Positions 33,495 through 43,200 of a stretch of DNA of 64,000 nt are shown here, piece by piece; position 1 is the first letter of the stretch; each line of letters opens with the position of its first letter. Source of the stretch: Nocardioides albertanoniae (GTDB lineage Bacteria > Actinomycetota > Actinomycetes > Propionibacteriales > Nocardioidaceae). The stretch lies in the NCBI RefSeq assembly GCF_006716315.1, contig NZ_VFOV01000001.1, positions 602,501-666,500 of the forward strand, read 5' to 3'. Below the pieces are notes generated by a model, which ran no database searches, had not been told where the DNA came from, and was given only the letters and a program-made list of their open reading frames with translations. The translations under genes and the position numbers were made by a program.

Positions 33495-34667
33495 CGCGAC
33501 CGTGAGGGCGAGGATCATCGCCGGATCGTCGAGCCGGTCGCCGTACGCGTCGCGCAGCTGCCCCATCCGATAGCGGACGGTCTGCGGGTGCACGAACAGC
33601 TCGGCGGCGACCTCCTCGCGCCGGCCCTGGTGGAGCAGCCAGGAGCGCAGTGTCTCGGCGAGCTTCTCGGCGGTGGCGGGGCGTAGGTCGGCCAAGGGGG
33701 CGAGCACCTGGGCGCGCAGGTCGTCGCGGGCGTCGGCGTCGGCGGAGAGGACGAGCTCGACCAGGTGCTGCTCGGTGTCGGAGTCGAGGCCCGCGAAGTG
33801 GGCGCGGCGGGCGCGTTCGTAGGAGACCCGGGCCTCGCGCCAGGGTTTGGCCGGTCCGACGATCGCCCGGCGGCCCTCCAGTGCTTTCAGCAGCGCCCGG
33901 CGCCGTCTGCCGTGCGCGTCCGGCACGAGCAGCAGGGTGTAGTCGTCCAGGTCGCGCAGGTCGTCGTGCTCCAAGGTGGCCTGGTTGACCTTCGCCAGGA
34001 TGGAGCCGACCTGGGGGTTGGGCACGAGCAGCGCGGTGAGCGTGCTCGGCGGCGTCCACTCGGCGCGCGACGCGGCGTCGTCGAGCTCCTCCGGGGCCGC
34101 CTGGGCCAGCAGCTGCCTGGCCAGCCGCTCTCGCAGCTGCCGCTGCACCCGCCCGGTGGTGGCGCGCTCGTCGGCGTGCCCGGCGGCGGAGGCCTCGGAG
34201 ATCTCGTCGATCCACGCGAACACCAGGGCCGCGAACTCGACCAGTCCCTCCGGTGCCATGCCGCCCTCGACGGCCTTGCTGGAGAGCTCTCGCCACGCCA
34301 CCCGGGCGCCGATGCGGTAGGCCGCCAGCAGGGCTTCGGTCGTCCGGCCCGAACGTGCCTCGCCGCGGCCGAGGCTGTAGGCGCCCTCGAGGGCTGGGGG
34401 AGTGGCCGTCGCCACGTCCGCCGGAAGATCGTCCACCGATGCCAGTGAGAGGAACCCGCCCAGCGCGATGCCCACGGCCGTGCGGATGGTCTCGCCCATC
34501 GGCCCCGAGAAGGCATCGCGGTAGGCGGGCACCTCGGCGGTGATCGCGGCCACGACCTCGTCGCTGACCCGGGGGAGCACGCTGCGGATCGACGCGACGA
34601 TCTCGGGAGTCAGGTGAACGTCGTAGGACGAAAGTGTCAGCCCATCACGGGAACTTTTGTTCGTCAC
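33486..34667 (-). CDS. PucR/CdaR-type transcriptional regulator
   Basis: 393 residues. The C-terminal ~60 residues are the PucR-type HTH ('REEVAAELFVHPQTVRYRMGQLRDAYG', 'DDPAMILALTVALG'); the upstream part contains a GGDEF-like region of the CdaR family ('LVPDAHGRRRRALLKAL') and an N-terminal all-helical domain. GTG start 34667. It is divergent from the ferredoxin reductase-desaturase pair across only 63 bp, and so is the obvious candidate regulator of that lipid desaturation operon; this is inference from position. Confidence 0.8.
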   Translation of the reverse strand: MTNKSSRDGLTLSSYDVHLTPEIVASIRSVLPRVSDEVVAAITAEVPAYRDAFSGPMGETIRTAVGIALGGFLSLASVDDLPADVATATPPALEGAYSLGRGEARSGRTTEALLAAYRIGARVAWRELSSKAVEGGMAPEGLVEFAALVFAWIDEISEASAAGHADERATTGRVQRQLRERLARQLLAQAAPEELDDAASRAEWTPPSTLTALLVPNPQVGSILAKVNQATLEHDDLRDLDDYTLLLVPDAHGRRRRALLKALEGRRAIVGPAKPWREARVSYERARRAHFAGLDSDTEQHLVELVLSADADARDDLRAQVLAPLADLRPATAEKLAETLRSWLLHQGRREEVAAELFVHPQTVRYRMGQLRDAYGDRLDDPAMILALTVALG

Positions 34668-34730
34668 GTATAAATCCGCCTATCAGATTCACGCCGTCGA
34701 CACAGGAGTTTACCTCGCACAAATAGCATC

Positions 34731-35909
34731 ATGGAATACATGGTTGAGATGTCCACGTCCCCCGCCCTGCTCGCCCCTGGTGAGCTCAGGCGACCCGCGC
34801 TTCGGGAGCGGCTCTCACGCAAGGTGTGGGAGGTCGCCGAGACGATCGCGACACCGCTCGCCCCGGCCGACTACCTCGACATCTTCAACCCGCTCCGACC
34901 CGGTGCTGACCTGCGAGGACGCATCGTCAAGGTCGTTCCGGAGACCGCCGACGCGGCCACCATCGAGATCAAGCCCGGTGCCGACTGGGAAGACCACGTG
35001 CCGGGGCAGTACGTGCGGGTCGGCGTCGAGGTCGACGGCGTGCGTCACTGGCGCGCCTACTCGCTGACCCACGGTCCCCGCAGGGACGGCCACATCTCGA
35101 TCACCGTCAAGGCCGTGCCCGACGGCAAGGTCTCCAGCCACCTGGTGCGCCGGCTGCGCCCGGGCAGGATCGTCCACCTCGAGCAGGCCGCAGGCGACTT
35201 CGTGCTGCCCGGCGACCTGCGCGGCCACAAGCTCCTGATGGTCACCGCCGGCTCCGGCGTCACCCCGGTCATCGGGATGCTGCGCAACCTCTTCCCGGTC
35301 ACCGACGAAGGCGTCGTCGAGCGCCAGCGCCTCGACGTCACGGTCGTGCACGTCGCCCCGAGCCGCCCCGACTCGATCTTCATCCGCAACCTCGAGTCGC
35401 TCGCCGAGGCGGGCGCGATCCGCCTCGTCACCCGCTACTCGGGCACCGAGGGCCGCCTCGACATCGACACCCTCACCGAGATCGTGCCCGACCTGAGGGA
35501 GCGCACGGCGTACGCCTGCGGGCCGGCCGGCCTCCTCGACAGCCTCCAGGCCTGGTACGACGCGGAGGGGCTGCCGCTCCAGACCGAGCAGTTCCGCCTG
35601 GGCCCCGTCGTCACCACCGGTGACGGGCAGAGCGGCGGCACCGTCACCTTCACGGGCAAGAGCATCGAAGCACCTGGTGGCAAGCCGATCCTCGACGCCG
35701 CCGAAGAGGCCGGCGTCCTCATGCCGAGCGGATGTCGCATGGGCATCTGCTTCGGCTGCGTCCTGCCGATGAAGGAGGGCGCCGTGCGTGACCTCCGCAA
35801 CGGCGAGGTCACCGTCGCCCGGCCGGGCGAGACCGGCCCCGAGGGCATCCCCATCCAGACGTGCATCTCCGCCGCCGCCGGCGAGTGCGTCATCGACCAC
35901 CCCGCCTGA
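34731..35909 (+). CDS. ferredoxin reductase with C-terminal [2Fe-2S] domain (desaturase electron donor)
   Basis: 392 residues. FAD domain ('HWRAYSLTHGP', the RxYS flavin motif), NAD(P) domain ('LMVTAGSGVTPVIGMLRNL', 'YACGPAGLLD') and a C-terminal plant-type ferredoxin domain with cluster ligands 'SGCRMGICFGC' and the later 'IQTCIS'. It passes electrons from NADPH to the desaturase encoded downstream, as Rv3230c does for DesA3 in Mycobacterium tuberculosis. Start taken at ATG 34731; ATG 34740 and 34749 are also in frame and no clear Shine-Dalgarno separates them. 43 nt to the desaturase start. Confidence 0.88.
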   Translation: MEYMVEMSTSPALLAPGELRRPALRERLSRKVWEVAETIATPLAPADYLDIFNPLRPGADLRGRIVKVVPETADAATIEIKPGADWEDHVPGQYVRVGVEVDGVRHWRAYSLTHGPRRDGHISITVKAVPDGKVSSHLVRRLRPGRIVHLEQAAGDFVLPGDLRGHKLLMVTAGSGVTPVIGMLRNLFPVTDEGVVERQRLDVTVVHVAPSRPDSIFIRNLESLAEAGAIRLVTRYSGTEGRLDIDTLTEIVPDLRERTAYACGPAGLLDSLQAWYDAEGLPLQTEQFRLGPVVTTGDGQSGGTVTFTGKSIEAPGGKPILDAAEEAGVLMPSGCRMGICFGCVLPMKEGAVRDLRNGEVTVARPGETGPEGIPIQTCISAAAGECVIDHPA

Positions 35910-35952
35910 TCACCCTCCTGATCTACGCAGACCCCACGAGAGCGAGACCGCC

Positions 35953-37203
35953 ATGACCATCGCACCTGACGCCCCGGCGTACGCCGGCCCGATCGCCCAT
36001 CTCTCCCACGACGACATCGAGCAGCTCGGCCGCGAGCTCGACGCCATCCGCCAAGACGTCCTCGACACCCGCGGCGAGCGCGACGCGGCGTACATCCACA
36101 AGGTCATCAAGGTGCAGCGCTCGCTCGAGCTCGGCAGCCGTGCCGTGCTGCTCGCGAGCATCTTCCCGCCGGCGTTCGTCGTCGGCACCGTCGGGCTCTC
36201 GATCGCCAAGATCCTCGACAACATGGAGATCGGCCACAACATCATGCACGGCCAGTGGGACTGGATGCGTGACCCGAAGATCCACTCCACCGTGTGGGAG
36301 TGGGACAACGCCTCGACGAGCGAGGGCTGGAAGCACAGCCACAACGAGCTGCACCACGCCTACACCAACATCGTCGGCAAGGACAACGACCTCGGTTGGG
36401 GCATCATGCGCGTCGACGAGGAGCAGCGCTGGACGCCTGCCTCCCTCGCGCAGCCGCTGATGAACTTCCTCAACATGTGCATCTTCGAGTACGGCATCGC
36501 GGCCTACGACCTCGAGCTCGGCAAGATGCGCCGCCTCAAGAAGAGCGGCCGTGACATGCCCGAGGGCTGGCACGAGATGGCGAGCAACACGGTCGCCAAG
36601 ATCCGTCGCCAGGCGCTCAAGGACTACGTCGCCCACCCGCTGCTCTCGATGGTGACGCTCTCCGGCCCGACCACCCTGCTGGCCAACCTCGCGGCCAACT
36701 TCACGCGCAACGTCTGGACCCACTCGGTGATCATGTGCGGTCACTTCCCCGAGGGCGTGGAGACCTTCGAGCTCAAGGACATCCCCGACAACGAGACCCG
36801 CGGTGAGTGGTACGTCCGCCAGATGCTCGGCTCGGCCAACATCTCCGGCTCGAAGCTCCTGCACCTCATGTCGGGCAACCTGTCGCACCAGATCGAGCAC
36901 CACATCTTCCCCGACCTGCCGTCGAACCGTTACGCCGAGATCGCCCCGAAGGTGCGCGCGCTGTTCGACAAGTACGGCCTCAACTACCACACCGCGCCGA
37001 TGCCGCAGCAGGTCGCTTCGGCCTGGCACAAGGTGGTGCGGCTCTCGCTGCCCAACGGCTTCCTGGAGTCGACGACGGTGAAGAACGCCCCCTCCCAGAT
37101 CGGCAAGCTGATCAAGGCCGTCCGCGGCGACACCCGCACCCGCCGTCGCCTCCTGAAGGAGTTCGAGGCGGCCGGCGCCGCCTCGGTCGGCAAGGCCGTC
37201 TGA
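35953..37203 (+). CDS. membrane acyl-CoA delta-9 type desaturase (DesA3-like)
   Basis: 416 residues. Three histidine boxes of membrane di-iron desaturases: 'GHNIMHG', 'HSHNELHH' and 'HQIEHHIFP', with hydrophobic segments between them ('VLLASIFPPAFVVGTVGLS'). It introduces a double bond into stearoyl/palmitoyl chains using O2 and electrons from the adjacent reductase, adjusting membrane lipid fluidity. ATG 35953 follows GAGAGCGAGA. The pair is divergent from a PucR-type regulator. Confidence 0.9.
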   Translation: MTIAPDAPAYAGPIAHLSHDDIEQLGRELDAIRQDVLDTRGERDAAYIHKVIKVQRSLELGSRAVLLASIFPPAFVVGTVGLSIAKILDNMEIGHNIMHGQWDWMRDPKIHSTVWEWDNASTSEGWKHSHNELHHAYTNIVGKDNDLGWGIMRVDEEQRWTPASLAQPLMNFLNMCIFEYGIAAYDLELGKMRRLKKSGRDMPEGWHEMASNTVAKIRRQALKDYVAHPLLSMVTLSGPTTLLANLAANFTRNVWTHSVIMCGHFPEGVETFELKDIPDNETRGEWYVRQMLGSANISGSKLLHLMSGNLSHQIEHHIFPDLPSNRYAEIAPKVRALFDKYGLNYHTAPMPQQVASAWHKVVRLSLPNGFLESTTVKNAPSQIGKLIKAVRGDTRTRRRLLKEFEAAGAASVGKAV

Positions 37204-37207
37204 GCGA

Positions 37208-37266
37208 TACGACGGGACGTTCCGGTCCGCTACCTGCGGGTAGACCGACCGGAACGTCCCGTCGTA
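37208..37266. terminator. bidirectional hairpin terminator, 20-bp perfect stem
   Basis: Arms 37208-37227 and 37247-37266 are perfect reverse complements (core GGGACGTTCCGGTC); the loop itself contains a small CTACC/GGTAG stem. Lies between the convergent desaturase and epimerase genes. Confidence 0.75.
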
Positions 37267-37270
37267 CGTG

Positions 37271-38170
37271 TCAGAGGTCGTACGCCCCGGCGGCGATGTC
37301 GTCGAGCAGGGTCGGGCCCGTCGGGGTCCAGCCCAGGGTGCGCCGGGTGATGTCGGAGGAGGCCGGGGTGCCGGCGCCGAACATCCTCGCCATCCAGCCG
37401 AAGTGCGCCTCGGCGTCCTCGGGGCTGACCGACTCCACGGGGAGCCCGAGGCGCTGGCCGAGCGCCTCGGCGATCTCCCGGGTGGGGGTGCCCTGCTCGG
37501 CGACGATGTGGGCGCGGAAGCCGGCCGGCGCCTTCTCCAGCGCGAGGCGTACGCCGAGGGCCGCGTCGGCACGGTCGACAGCCGCCCACACCTGGCTGCC
37601 GTCACCGATGTAGCCGGACACGCCGCGCTCCTTGGCGACCTGCGCCAGGTAGGCGACGAAGCCGGGGTCGCCGACGCGGCCGTGCACGATCGGGAAGCGC
37701 AGCGCCACGGGGCGTACGTCCTTCTCGGCGTAGCTCAGCGCGAGGTTCTCCGCTCCGCCTCGCACCGAGTCGCGGCCGTGGAACGGGCTGGGGTCGTCCT
37801 CGGTGGCCGCGCCGGGCGCGGTGCGGCTGGCGCCCGTGGTGCCGCTGGCCAGCATGAACGTCTTCCCGCTGCCCTCGAGTGCGTCGAGCATGGCCTTCAC
37901 CGCGTCGTGCTCGGCTCGCCCGGAGGCGGCGAAGTTGTCGAAGTCGTGGATGAAAGCCAGGTGGATGACGGCGTCGGCCGCCTTGGCCGCGGCGGCCAGG
38001 GAGGCGGGGTCGTCGAGCGAGCCGCGGTGGACGTCGACGCCCTTCGCCTCCAGGGCGGCGGCGCTCTTGTCGGAGCGGGCCAGGCCGGTGACGGCGTATC
38101 CGTTGGCGAGCAGCTCGTCGGTGACCGCCGAGCCGATCCAGCCCGAAGCGCCGGTGATGAAGATGTTCAT
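37271..38170 (-). CDS. NAD-dependent epimerase/dehydratase family (extended SDR) protein
   Basis: 299 residues. N-terminal Rossmann motif 'FITGASGWIGSAV', an atypical SDR with 'VIHLAFIHDFDNF'; the active site is less clear than in classical SDRs. ATG 38170 selected because it begins the Rossmann strand directly and follows GAGAGG; the open frame extends to 38212 through the operator. Divergent from a TetR gene with two matched operators between them, so its expression is probably relieved by the TetR ligand. Substrate unknown. Confidence 0.8.
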   Translation of the reverse strand: MNIFITGASGWIGSAVTDELLANGYAVTGLARSDKSAAALEAKGVDVHRGSLDDPASLAAAAKAADAVIHLAFIHDFDNFAASGRAEHDAVKAMLDALEGSGKTFMLASGTTGASRTAPGAATEDDPSPFHGRDSVRGGAENLALSYAEKDVRPVALRFPIVHGRVGDPGFVAYLAQVAKERGVSGYIGDGSQVWAAVDRADAALGVRLALEKAPAGFRAHIVAEQGTPTREIAEALGQRLGLPVESVSPEDAEAHFGWMARMFGAGTPASSDITRRTLGWTPTGPTLLDDIAAGAYDL

Positions 38171-38183
38171 GGTCGTTCCTCTC

Positions 38184-38200
38184 ATGTCAGTAACTGACAT
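38184..38200. promoter_or_regulatory. TetR operator 1
   Basis: ATGTCAGTAACTGACAT, perfect 8-bp arms around one base. Located just upstream of the epimerase start. Confidence 0.75.
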
Positions 38201-38215
38201 CAACGGTAGCACGTG

Positions 38216-38232
38216 ATGTCATGAACTGACAT
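38216..38232. promoter_or_regulatory. TetR operator 2
   Basis: ATGTCATGAACTGACAT, matching operator 1 at 15 of 17 positions; centres 32 bp apart (three helical turns). Located just upstream of the TetR start. Confidence 0.75.
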
Positions 38233-38249
38233 CACGTAGGATGGGGACC

Positions 38250-38813
38250 ATGGCGAGATGGGAACCGGACGCACGAGGTCGGATGCTGACCGCTGCCCTC
38301 GAGCTCTTCTCCGAGCAGGGTTATGAGAAGACGACCGCCTGCGACATCGCGACCCGTGCCGGAGTCACCGAACGCACCTTCTTCCGTCACTTCGCCGACA
38401 AGCGCGAGGTGCTCTTCGTCGGCGGGAAGCCGCTCGACGAGACGGTCTCGGAGGCGATCGCCGCCGCCGACGAGTCGGCGACGCCGCTGCAGATGGTGCT
38501 CGCCGGCGTGCGTGAGGCGGCCGTCGGGATCGATGCCGTCCGCAGCCGGGAGCAGGCCGCCGAGCGTGCCCGGATCATCTCCTCCACGCCCGCGCTGCGG
38601 GAGCGTGAGCTGCTCAAGGCGGCCACGATGACCGTCGCCGCGCAGGCGGCCCTCGCCGACCGGGGAGTGGGGGAGCCGGTCGCCGGGCTGGCCGCCCACA
38701 GTGCTGCCGCCGTCTTCCAGGCGGCCTTCTCCCGGTGGATATCCGGCGCCGCCGACCTCAGCCTCGCCGAGTGCGTCGACGAGGCCGCGGTCACGTTGCG
38801 CGATCTTCGGTAG
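38250..38813 (+). CDS. TetR family regulator
   Basis: 187 residues. N-terminal HTH: 'MARWEPDARGRMLTAALELF', 'TTACDIATRAGVTERTFFRHFADKREVLF'. The start 'MARWEPD' (ATG 38250) is the usual N-terminus of this TetR subgroup; ATG 38241 adds three residues. It almost certainly binds the two ATGTCA-type palindromes 38184-38200 and 38216-38232 and controls itself and the divergent epimerase gene. Confidence 0.85.
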   Translation: MARWEPDARGRMLTAALELFSEQGYEKTTACDIATRAGVTERTFFRHFADKREVLFVGGKPLDETVSEAIAAADESATPLQMVLAGVREAAVGIDAVRSREQAAERARIISSTPALRERELLKAATMTVAAQAALADRGVGEPVAGLAAHSAAAVFQAAFSRWISGAADLSLAECVDEAAVTLRDLR

Positions 38814-38883
38814 GCCCCGCCTCGGCGACGGTGACGAACGTCGTATGGACACCGCGCCCGTGGGACGGTAGACAACAGCCACT

Positions 38884-39471
38884 ATGGAGAATGAGTTGAT
38901 ACCTGGGGCTGCATCGACGGCTGCGTCGACGAGTGCACCGACGAGCGCCGTGCGCAGCTATGTCACCCAAAGCCAGCCGAACTCCTCGGCCCTCGCCGAG
39001 GGTCTGTGGGTCCTTCCGCCCGACGTGCTCTCCAGCGGAGACCGCGCGGTGCTCTTCGACCAGTACAAGCTCTACGCCGCCGAGGCGGAGCGGCTCAGCG
39101 TGCGGCGCACCTTCACCAGCGCGTTCTTCCTGATCGTCAACATCGGCGCCCTGGTCGCCGGCACCGCCCTGCTCGCCCACGGACCCGAGCGGCCCTGGCT
39201 CTTCTCCGTGGCGCTCGTCGCCGCGCTCGGCACCTGCCTCGGCTGGTTCTGGATCATCCGCTCCTACCGGCAGATGGCGAGCGGCAAGTACTCGGTCATC
39301 TCCCACCTCGAGAAGCAGCTCCCCGCCGCGCCCGGTGTGGCCGAGTGGTCGGCGCTCGGCCTCGGCCGCGACAGCTCGCGCTACCTGCCGATGAGCAACA
39401 TCGAGGTGTGGGCACCCGCGCTGTTCGCGGTCTGCCACCTCGCGACGTACGGCCTGCTCTACCTGCCCTGA
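38884..39471 (+). CDS. two-helix membrane protein, possible RipA-family member
   Basis: 195 residues. A Ser/Thr/Ala-rich N-terminus (~1-30), then a helix ('VLFDQYKLYAAEAERLSVRRT'-type, given as residues ~57-78), two membrane helices ('FFLIVNIGALVAGTALLA', 'FSVALVAALGTCLGWFWII'), and a C-terminal part 'SVISHLEKQLP' ... 'YLPMSNIEVWAPALFAV' with a possible third helix. This pattern (amphipathic helix, two TM, HLE-LP, IE-WAP) recalls the RipA family of octameric membrane proteins. Family call is from memory of the pattern and tentative; function unknown. Its stop overlaps the convergent peptidase gene by 13 nt. Confidence 0.6.
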   Translation: MENELIPGAASTAASTSAPTSAVRSYVTQSQPNSSALAEGLWVLPPDVLSSGDRAVLFDQYKLYAAEAERLSVRRTFTSAFFLIVNIGALVAGTALLAHGPERPWLFSVALVAALGTCLGWFWIIRSYRQMASGKYSVISHLEKQLPAAPGVAEWSALGLGRDSSRYLPMSNIEVWAPALFAVCHLATYGLLYLP

Positions 39472-40181
39472 TCCAGCCTGCGTACGTCGAGCGGGACCTC
39501 ACCGTCCCGCCCGACGGCGTAGGCGACCCCGTCGGGACGCTCGCTGAGCGCCTCGACCAGCTCGCCGTCGCGCCACAGCAGCGCGACCCCGTCGTCGGCC
39601 GCGTGGCCGGCCGGCAGCGCGCCGGAGCCGACGAAACCGACGTACGTCTCGCGCCGGTCCTCCTCACCGAGGTAGTGCGGGCAGAAGGAGCCGGGGAGGA
39701 AGCCCAGGCCGTCGCGCAGCGGCGCGGTGGGCCCGAACGAATCGGTGGAGGACGCCTCGTACCAGCAGTTCGCTCCTGCCGAGATCCCGGCGAGGATCGT
39801 GCCTCCGGCCGCCGCCTTCTCCAGCAGGGCGGGCAGCCCGTGGAGCCGCCAGATCGCGAGCAGGTTGGCGGTCGACCCGCCGCCGACGTAGACGATGTCG
39901 TGCTCGAGCAGCCGGTCGAGCTCGGAGATCGGCAGCGCGTAGCCCTCGGGTGCCTTGTTGAACAGCGACAGGATCGTGGCCTCGCCACGCTCGGCGTACG
40001 CCGTGAGGAACTTGTCGTGATAGCTGTCGGCGTCTCCGCTGGCCGTCCCGATGAAGCAGACCTTCGGCCGCTCCTTGCCGCTCAGCCGGGTCAGGTGGGC
40101 ATCGATCGGTGAGACGTCCCGACCGTGCACCTCCGGCATCGAGAAGCCGCCACCGCCCATGGTCAGGATCGTTCCGCGCAT
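39459..40181 (-). CDS. peptidase E / cyanophycinase-like (S51 family) protein
   Basis: 240 residues. 'GTILTMGGGG' at the N-terminus, 'DIVYVGGGSTANLLAIW', and 'LAGISAGANCW' with the nucleophilic serine of S51 peptidases. Peptidase E cleaves Asp-Xaa dipeptides; the family also holds cyanophycinases, but no cyanophycin synthetase is near. ATG 40181 starts the first strand; the open frame extends 15 codons further. Cytoplasmic. Confidence 0.85.
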   Translation of the reverse strand: MRGTILTMGGGGFSMPEVHGRDVSPIDAHLTRLSGKERPKVCFIGTASGDADSYHDKFLTAYAERGEATILSLFNKAPEGYALPISELDRLLEHDIVYVGGGSTANLLAIWRLHGLPALLEKAAAGGTILAGISAGANCWYEASSTDSFGPTAPLRDGLGFLPGSFCPHYLGEEDRRETYVGFVGSGALPAGHAADDGVALLWRDGELVEALSERPDGVAYAVGRDGEVPLDVRRLDQGR

Positions 40182-40223
40182 GGTCGGTGAGTCTAGACAG
40201 GACCTGAACAGGACCCGGACAGG

Positions 40224-40261
40224 CACAGGCCCTGCCGGACCTGGGTCCGGCAGGGCCTGTG
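40224..40261. terminator. hairpin terminator of the M4 protease gene
   Basis: 16-bp perfect stem (CACAGGCCCTGCCGGA / TCCGGCAGGGCCTGTG) with a 6-nt loop, 10 nt beyond the protease stop on the minus strand. No T-tract. Confidence 0.7.
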
Positions 40262-40271
40262 GTGGAGCGGA

Positions 40272-43200
40272 CTACCTGACCTCGACGGTCACGGTCTCGG
40301 TGGTCGCCTCGTTCCTGCGGTCGCCGGAGTACGCCACCTCGTAGGTGTGCGTGCCCTTGCGAGCCTTGAAGGTGGCCGTCTCCTTCTTGTTCTTCAGGGT
40401 GAAGGTGCCGACGCGGTGATTGCCCTCGGTGACCGTGACCGTGCCGGAGGCGCGGTCGCCGTCGACGGTGATCTCGACCTTGCCCTTCTTGGGCGAGGCG
40501 GCGGAGATCTCCGGGAGGGCCTTCTCGGTGCAGTAGCTCACCGAGACGTTGTCGACGGCCCAGCCCTCGACGCCGTTGCAGCCGTCGCGAGCCATGTCGA
40601 AGCGGAACTGCACGGTGTCGCCGGCGTTGGCGATCGCGTCGAGATCGACGATCGTGGTGCCCCACTGACCGGTGAACGACCCACCGTCGGTGCCGGTCCA
40701 GGCGGCCTCGCCCTGCAGGTATCCGCTGCCGTCGGCCATCGTGCCGCCCGGTGCGTTGAAGAGGTAGGCGGCCTGGTCGACGAGCGCGAAGTCGCCGCCG
40801 TTGACCGACACCTTGACGTTGCCGCCGTCCCACGTCGACTCGGTGCGCACCGAGTGGTCGAACGTGAAGCGAGGCGTCAGACCCGCGGGCACGGTGATCT
40901 CCGGGGAGATCAGGCCGTTGCGGCTGGTGATGTCACCGGCCGGGTCACCGCACTGGCCCTCGACGGGGTCGGGGCCCCAGGCCAGGCCGGTGTCGTTGCC
41001 CTCGGTGCCGGAGACGGCCTCCCAGGGGTAGTCGTTGCCGGCGACCAGGGCGTCGGCGTCCTGGGTCCAGCCGGCCAGACCGTCCTCGAAGTCCTCGGTG
41101 TAGGTGGTGATCTCGTTGGTGCCCTCGCCGCACAGCGCGGGGGTGTTGGGGTCGAGCATCGGACCGAAGTTGCACTGCACCGGCTCCTCGGTCAGCTCGG
41201 TGGCCGCGTTGGCCGCCGCGACCGCTGCGCAGTCGTCAGCCGTGATCGGCTCCAGAGCCGGTGCCTCGGCCTCGCCGCCCGGGGTCTCGCCGCCGCCGGT
41301 CTGCGGCGTCGAGGTGCCCAGGGTGGGCTTCTTGAGCGTCGTCACGCCGGTCAGGTCGGCGCACGAGGAGACCATCGCCTGGGCGTACTCGGGGAAGCCC
41401 GAGGTCGGCGTCAGGTAGTTGGTCTGGGCGTGCCAGATCAGGTTGGCGGCCTTGTCGAGGCCGATGCCGGGCACGGTGGTGTCGTTGTACGAGCCGCCGT
41501 CGACGAGCAGGGCGTAGTGGTGGTTGATGACGCCGGAGTTGGTGTGCACGCCGCCGGAGTCGGTCGCGCCGTCGCAGTGGTACTCCGCGTCGGAGACCTT
41601 GCCCGGGTCGCCGTAGCAGGTCGGGTTCCACATGTCGCGGATCGCGCCGCCGAAGGCGGTCGAGTCCTCACCCATCAGCCAGCGGGTGGACTCGTCGGTG
41701 TTGGTGGTCTGCGAGATCGCCGCCGTCGCGGCACCGGCCGTACGCACCTTCTCGGCGTGCGCCATGTCGATCATGACCCCGGGGATCGTCGAGGTGCCAC
41801 TCATCGTGCCGGGCGCGGCCGCGGTGTTGTTGCCGACCACGAGACCGGCTGCACCTGCGGCGACCGCGTTGTCCGCCTTGATCTGGAAGGAGCACGTACC
41901 GCGGTCGACGTAGGCCCACTTGCCGGCCACGTCGGCAGCGTTCGCGTACGCCGTACAGCCGTCGGTCTCGGAGGGGCCCTCAGCGTCGGCCGCATCGCGG
42001 GCCACCACGATGTCGGCGGTCACCGGAGAGGCGAACGCGTCCGCGGCGGTCCAGGAGGCCGACGCCACCTGGCACAGGCCCGCAGCGTCCTCCGGCGCGG
42101 TGATCTCGAACTTCACCCGCGCCGGCGACGAGGTCGAGCAGCTTCCGTCGGTGCGCTTGATCTCCTCGGAGCTGTCGTTCTCCCGCGAGTTGATCAGGTC
42201 GACCGTGCTGCCCCACATGTCGGAGTAGGCCTCGTTGAGCGCACCCGGCTGCCACTGGTAGATCAGCCCGGAGGTGTATTCGGTGTAGGCGTGGCCCCAC
42301 TCGTGCGCCACCACGTCGTCGGAGGTGACGCCGGAGCAGTAGTTGGTGGTCGCGCCGTTCCAGTTGGCGTTGGGGCATGAGATGGCCGGGTCGTTGTTGA
42401 CCGTGATCATCTTCGCGCCGGCGCCGTCGTAGGAGTCGCGACCGAAGGTGTTCTTGTAGAGCCAGTAGGACTCACCGGTGGTGGCGACCTCGTTGGCCTG
42501 GTCCTGGTCGAGCGTGCCGGGGAAGGCGTCGTTCTCGACCCACACGGTGGCGTCGTCACCGGTGTCGGGGGTGTTGTGCTTCTCGACGAGCTCGCGGTCG
42601 GTGGCCGTGTGGAGCATCGAGTAGCGGTTGACCGGCTTGCCGCTGGTCGCGTCGATCACCAGCGTCTCGCGCACGGTCGACCCGTTGGTGACCTCGATGA
42701 CCCAGGCGAGCAGGCTCTTGCCGCTCACGCCCTGGGCGGCGCCCATGCGGTAGACGTTGAGGTCGGCCTTGACCACCTTCACGCCCTTCGTGCTCACCTT
42801 GCCGTCGGCGTGCGCGTCGGCCGGCTTGGCCTTGACGAGCTCGAGTGCCTTGGCGCTCGCCTTTGCCTTCGACCAGGCCGGGGTCGTGCTCAGGTCGAGG
42901 TCGGGAGCGGCGAAGCCGTTGACCGAGGTGAGGTCGCCGGCCTTGTCGACGTGGGCCTTCAGGGTGCCGCCGAAGACGGGCACATCCTTGTACGCCTGCT
43001 TGAACTCGACCGTCCAGCCGGCCGGGGTGGTGGAGACCTTCGACTGGTCGAGCTGGTCGGCCTCGGCCCCGAAGACCGGGGCGTAGGTGTCGAGGTATTC
43101 GCGCGCCTTCGCGGCCGCCTCCGACTTGCTGTCGGCGGCGACGTCGGGCAACAGGTCGCCCTTGGTGGACACGAAGCCGATCTGGCCGGTGGCGCCCTCC

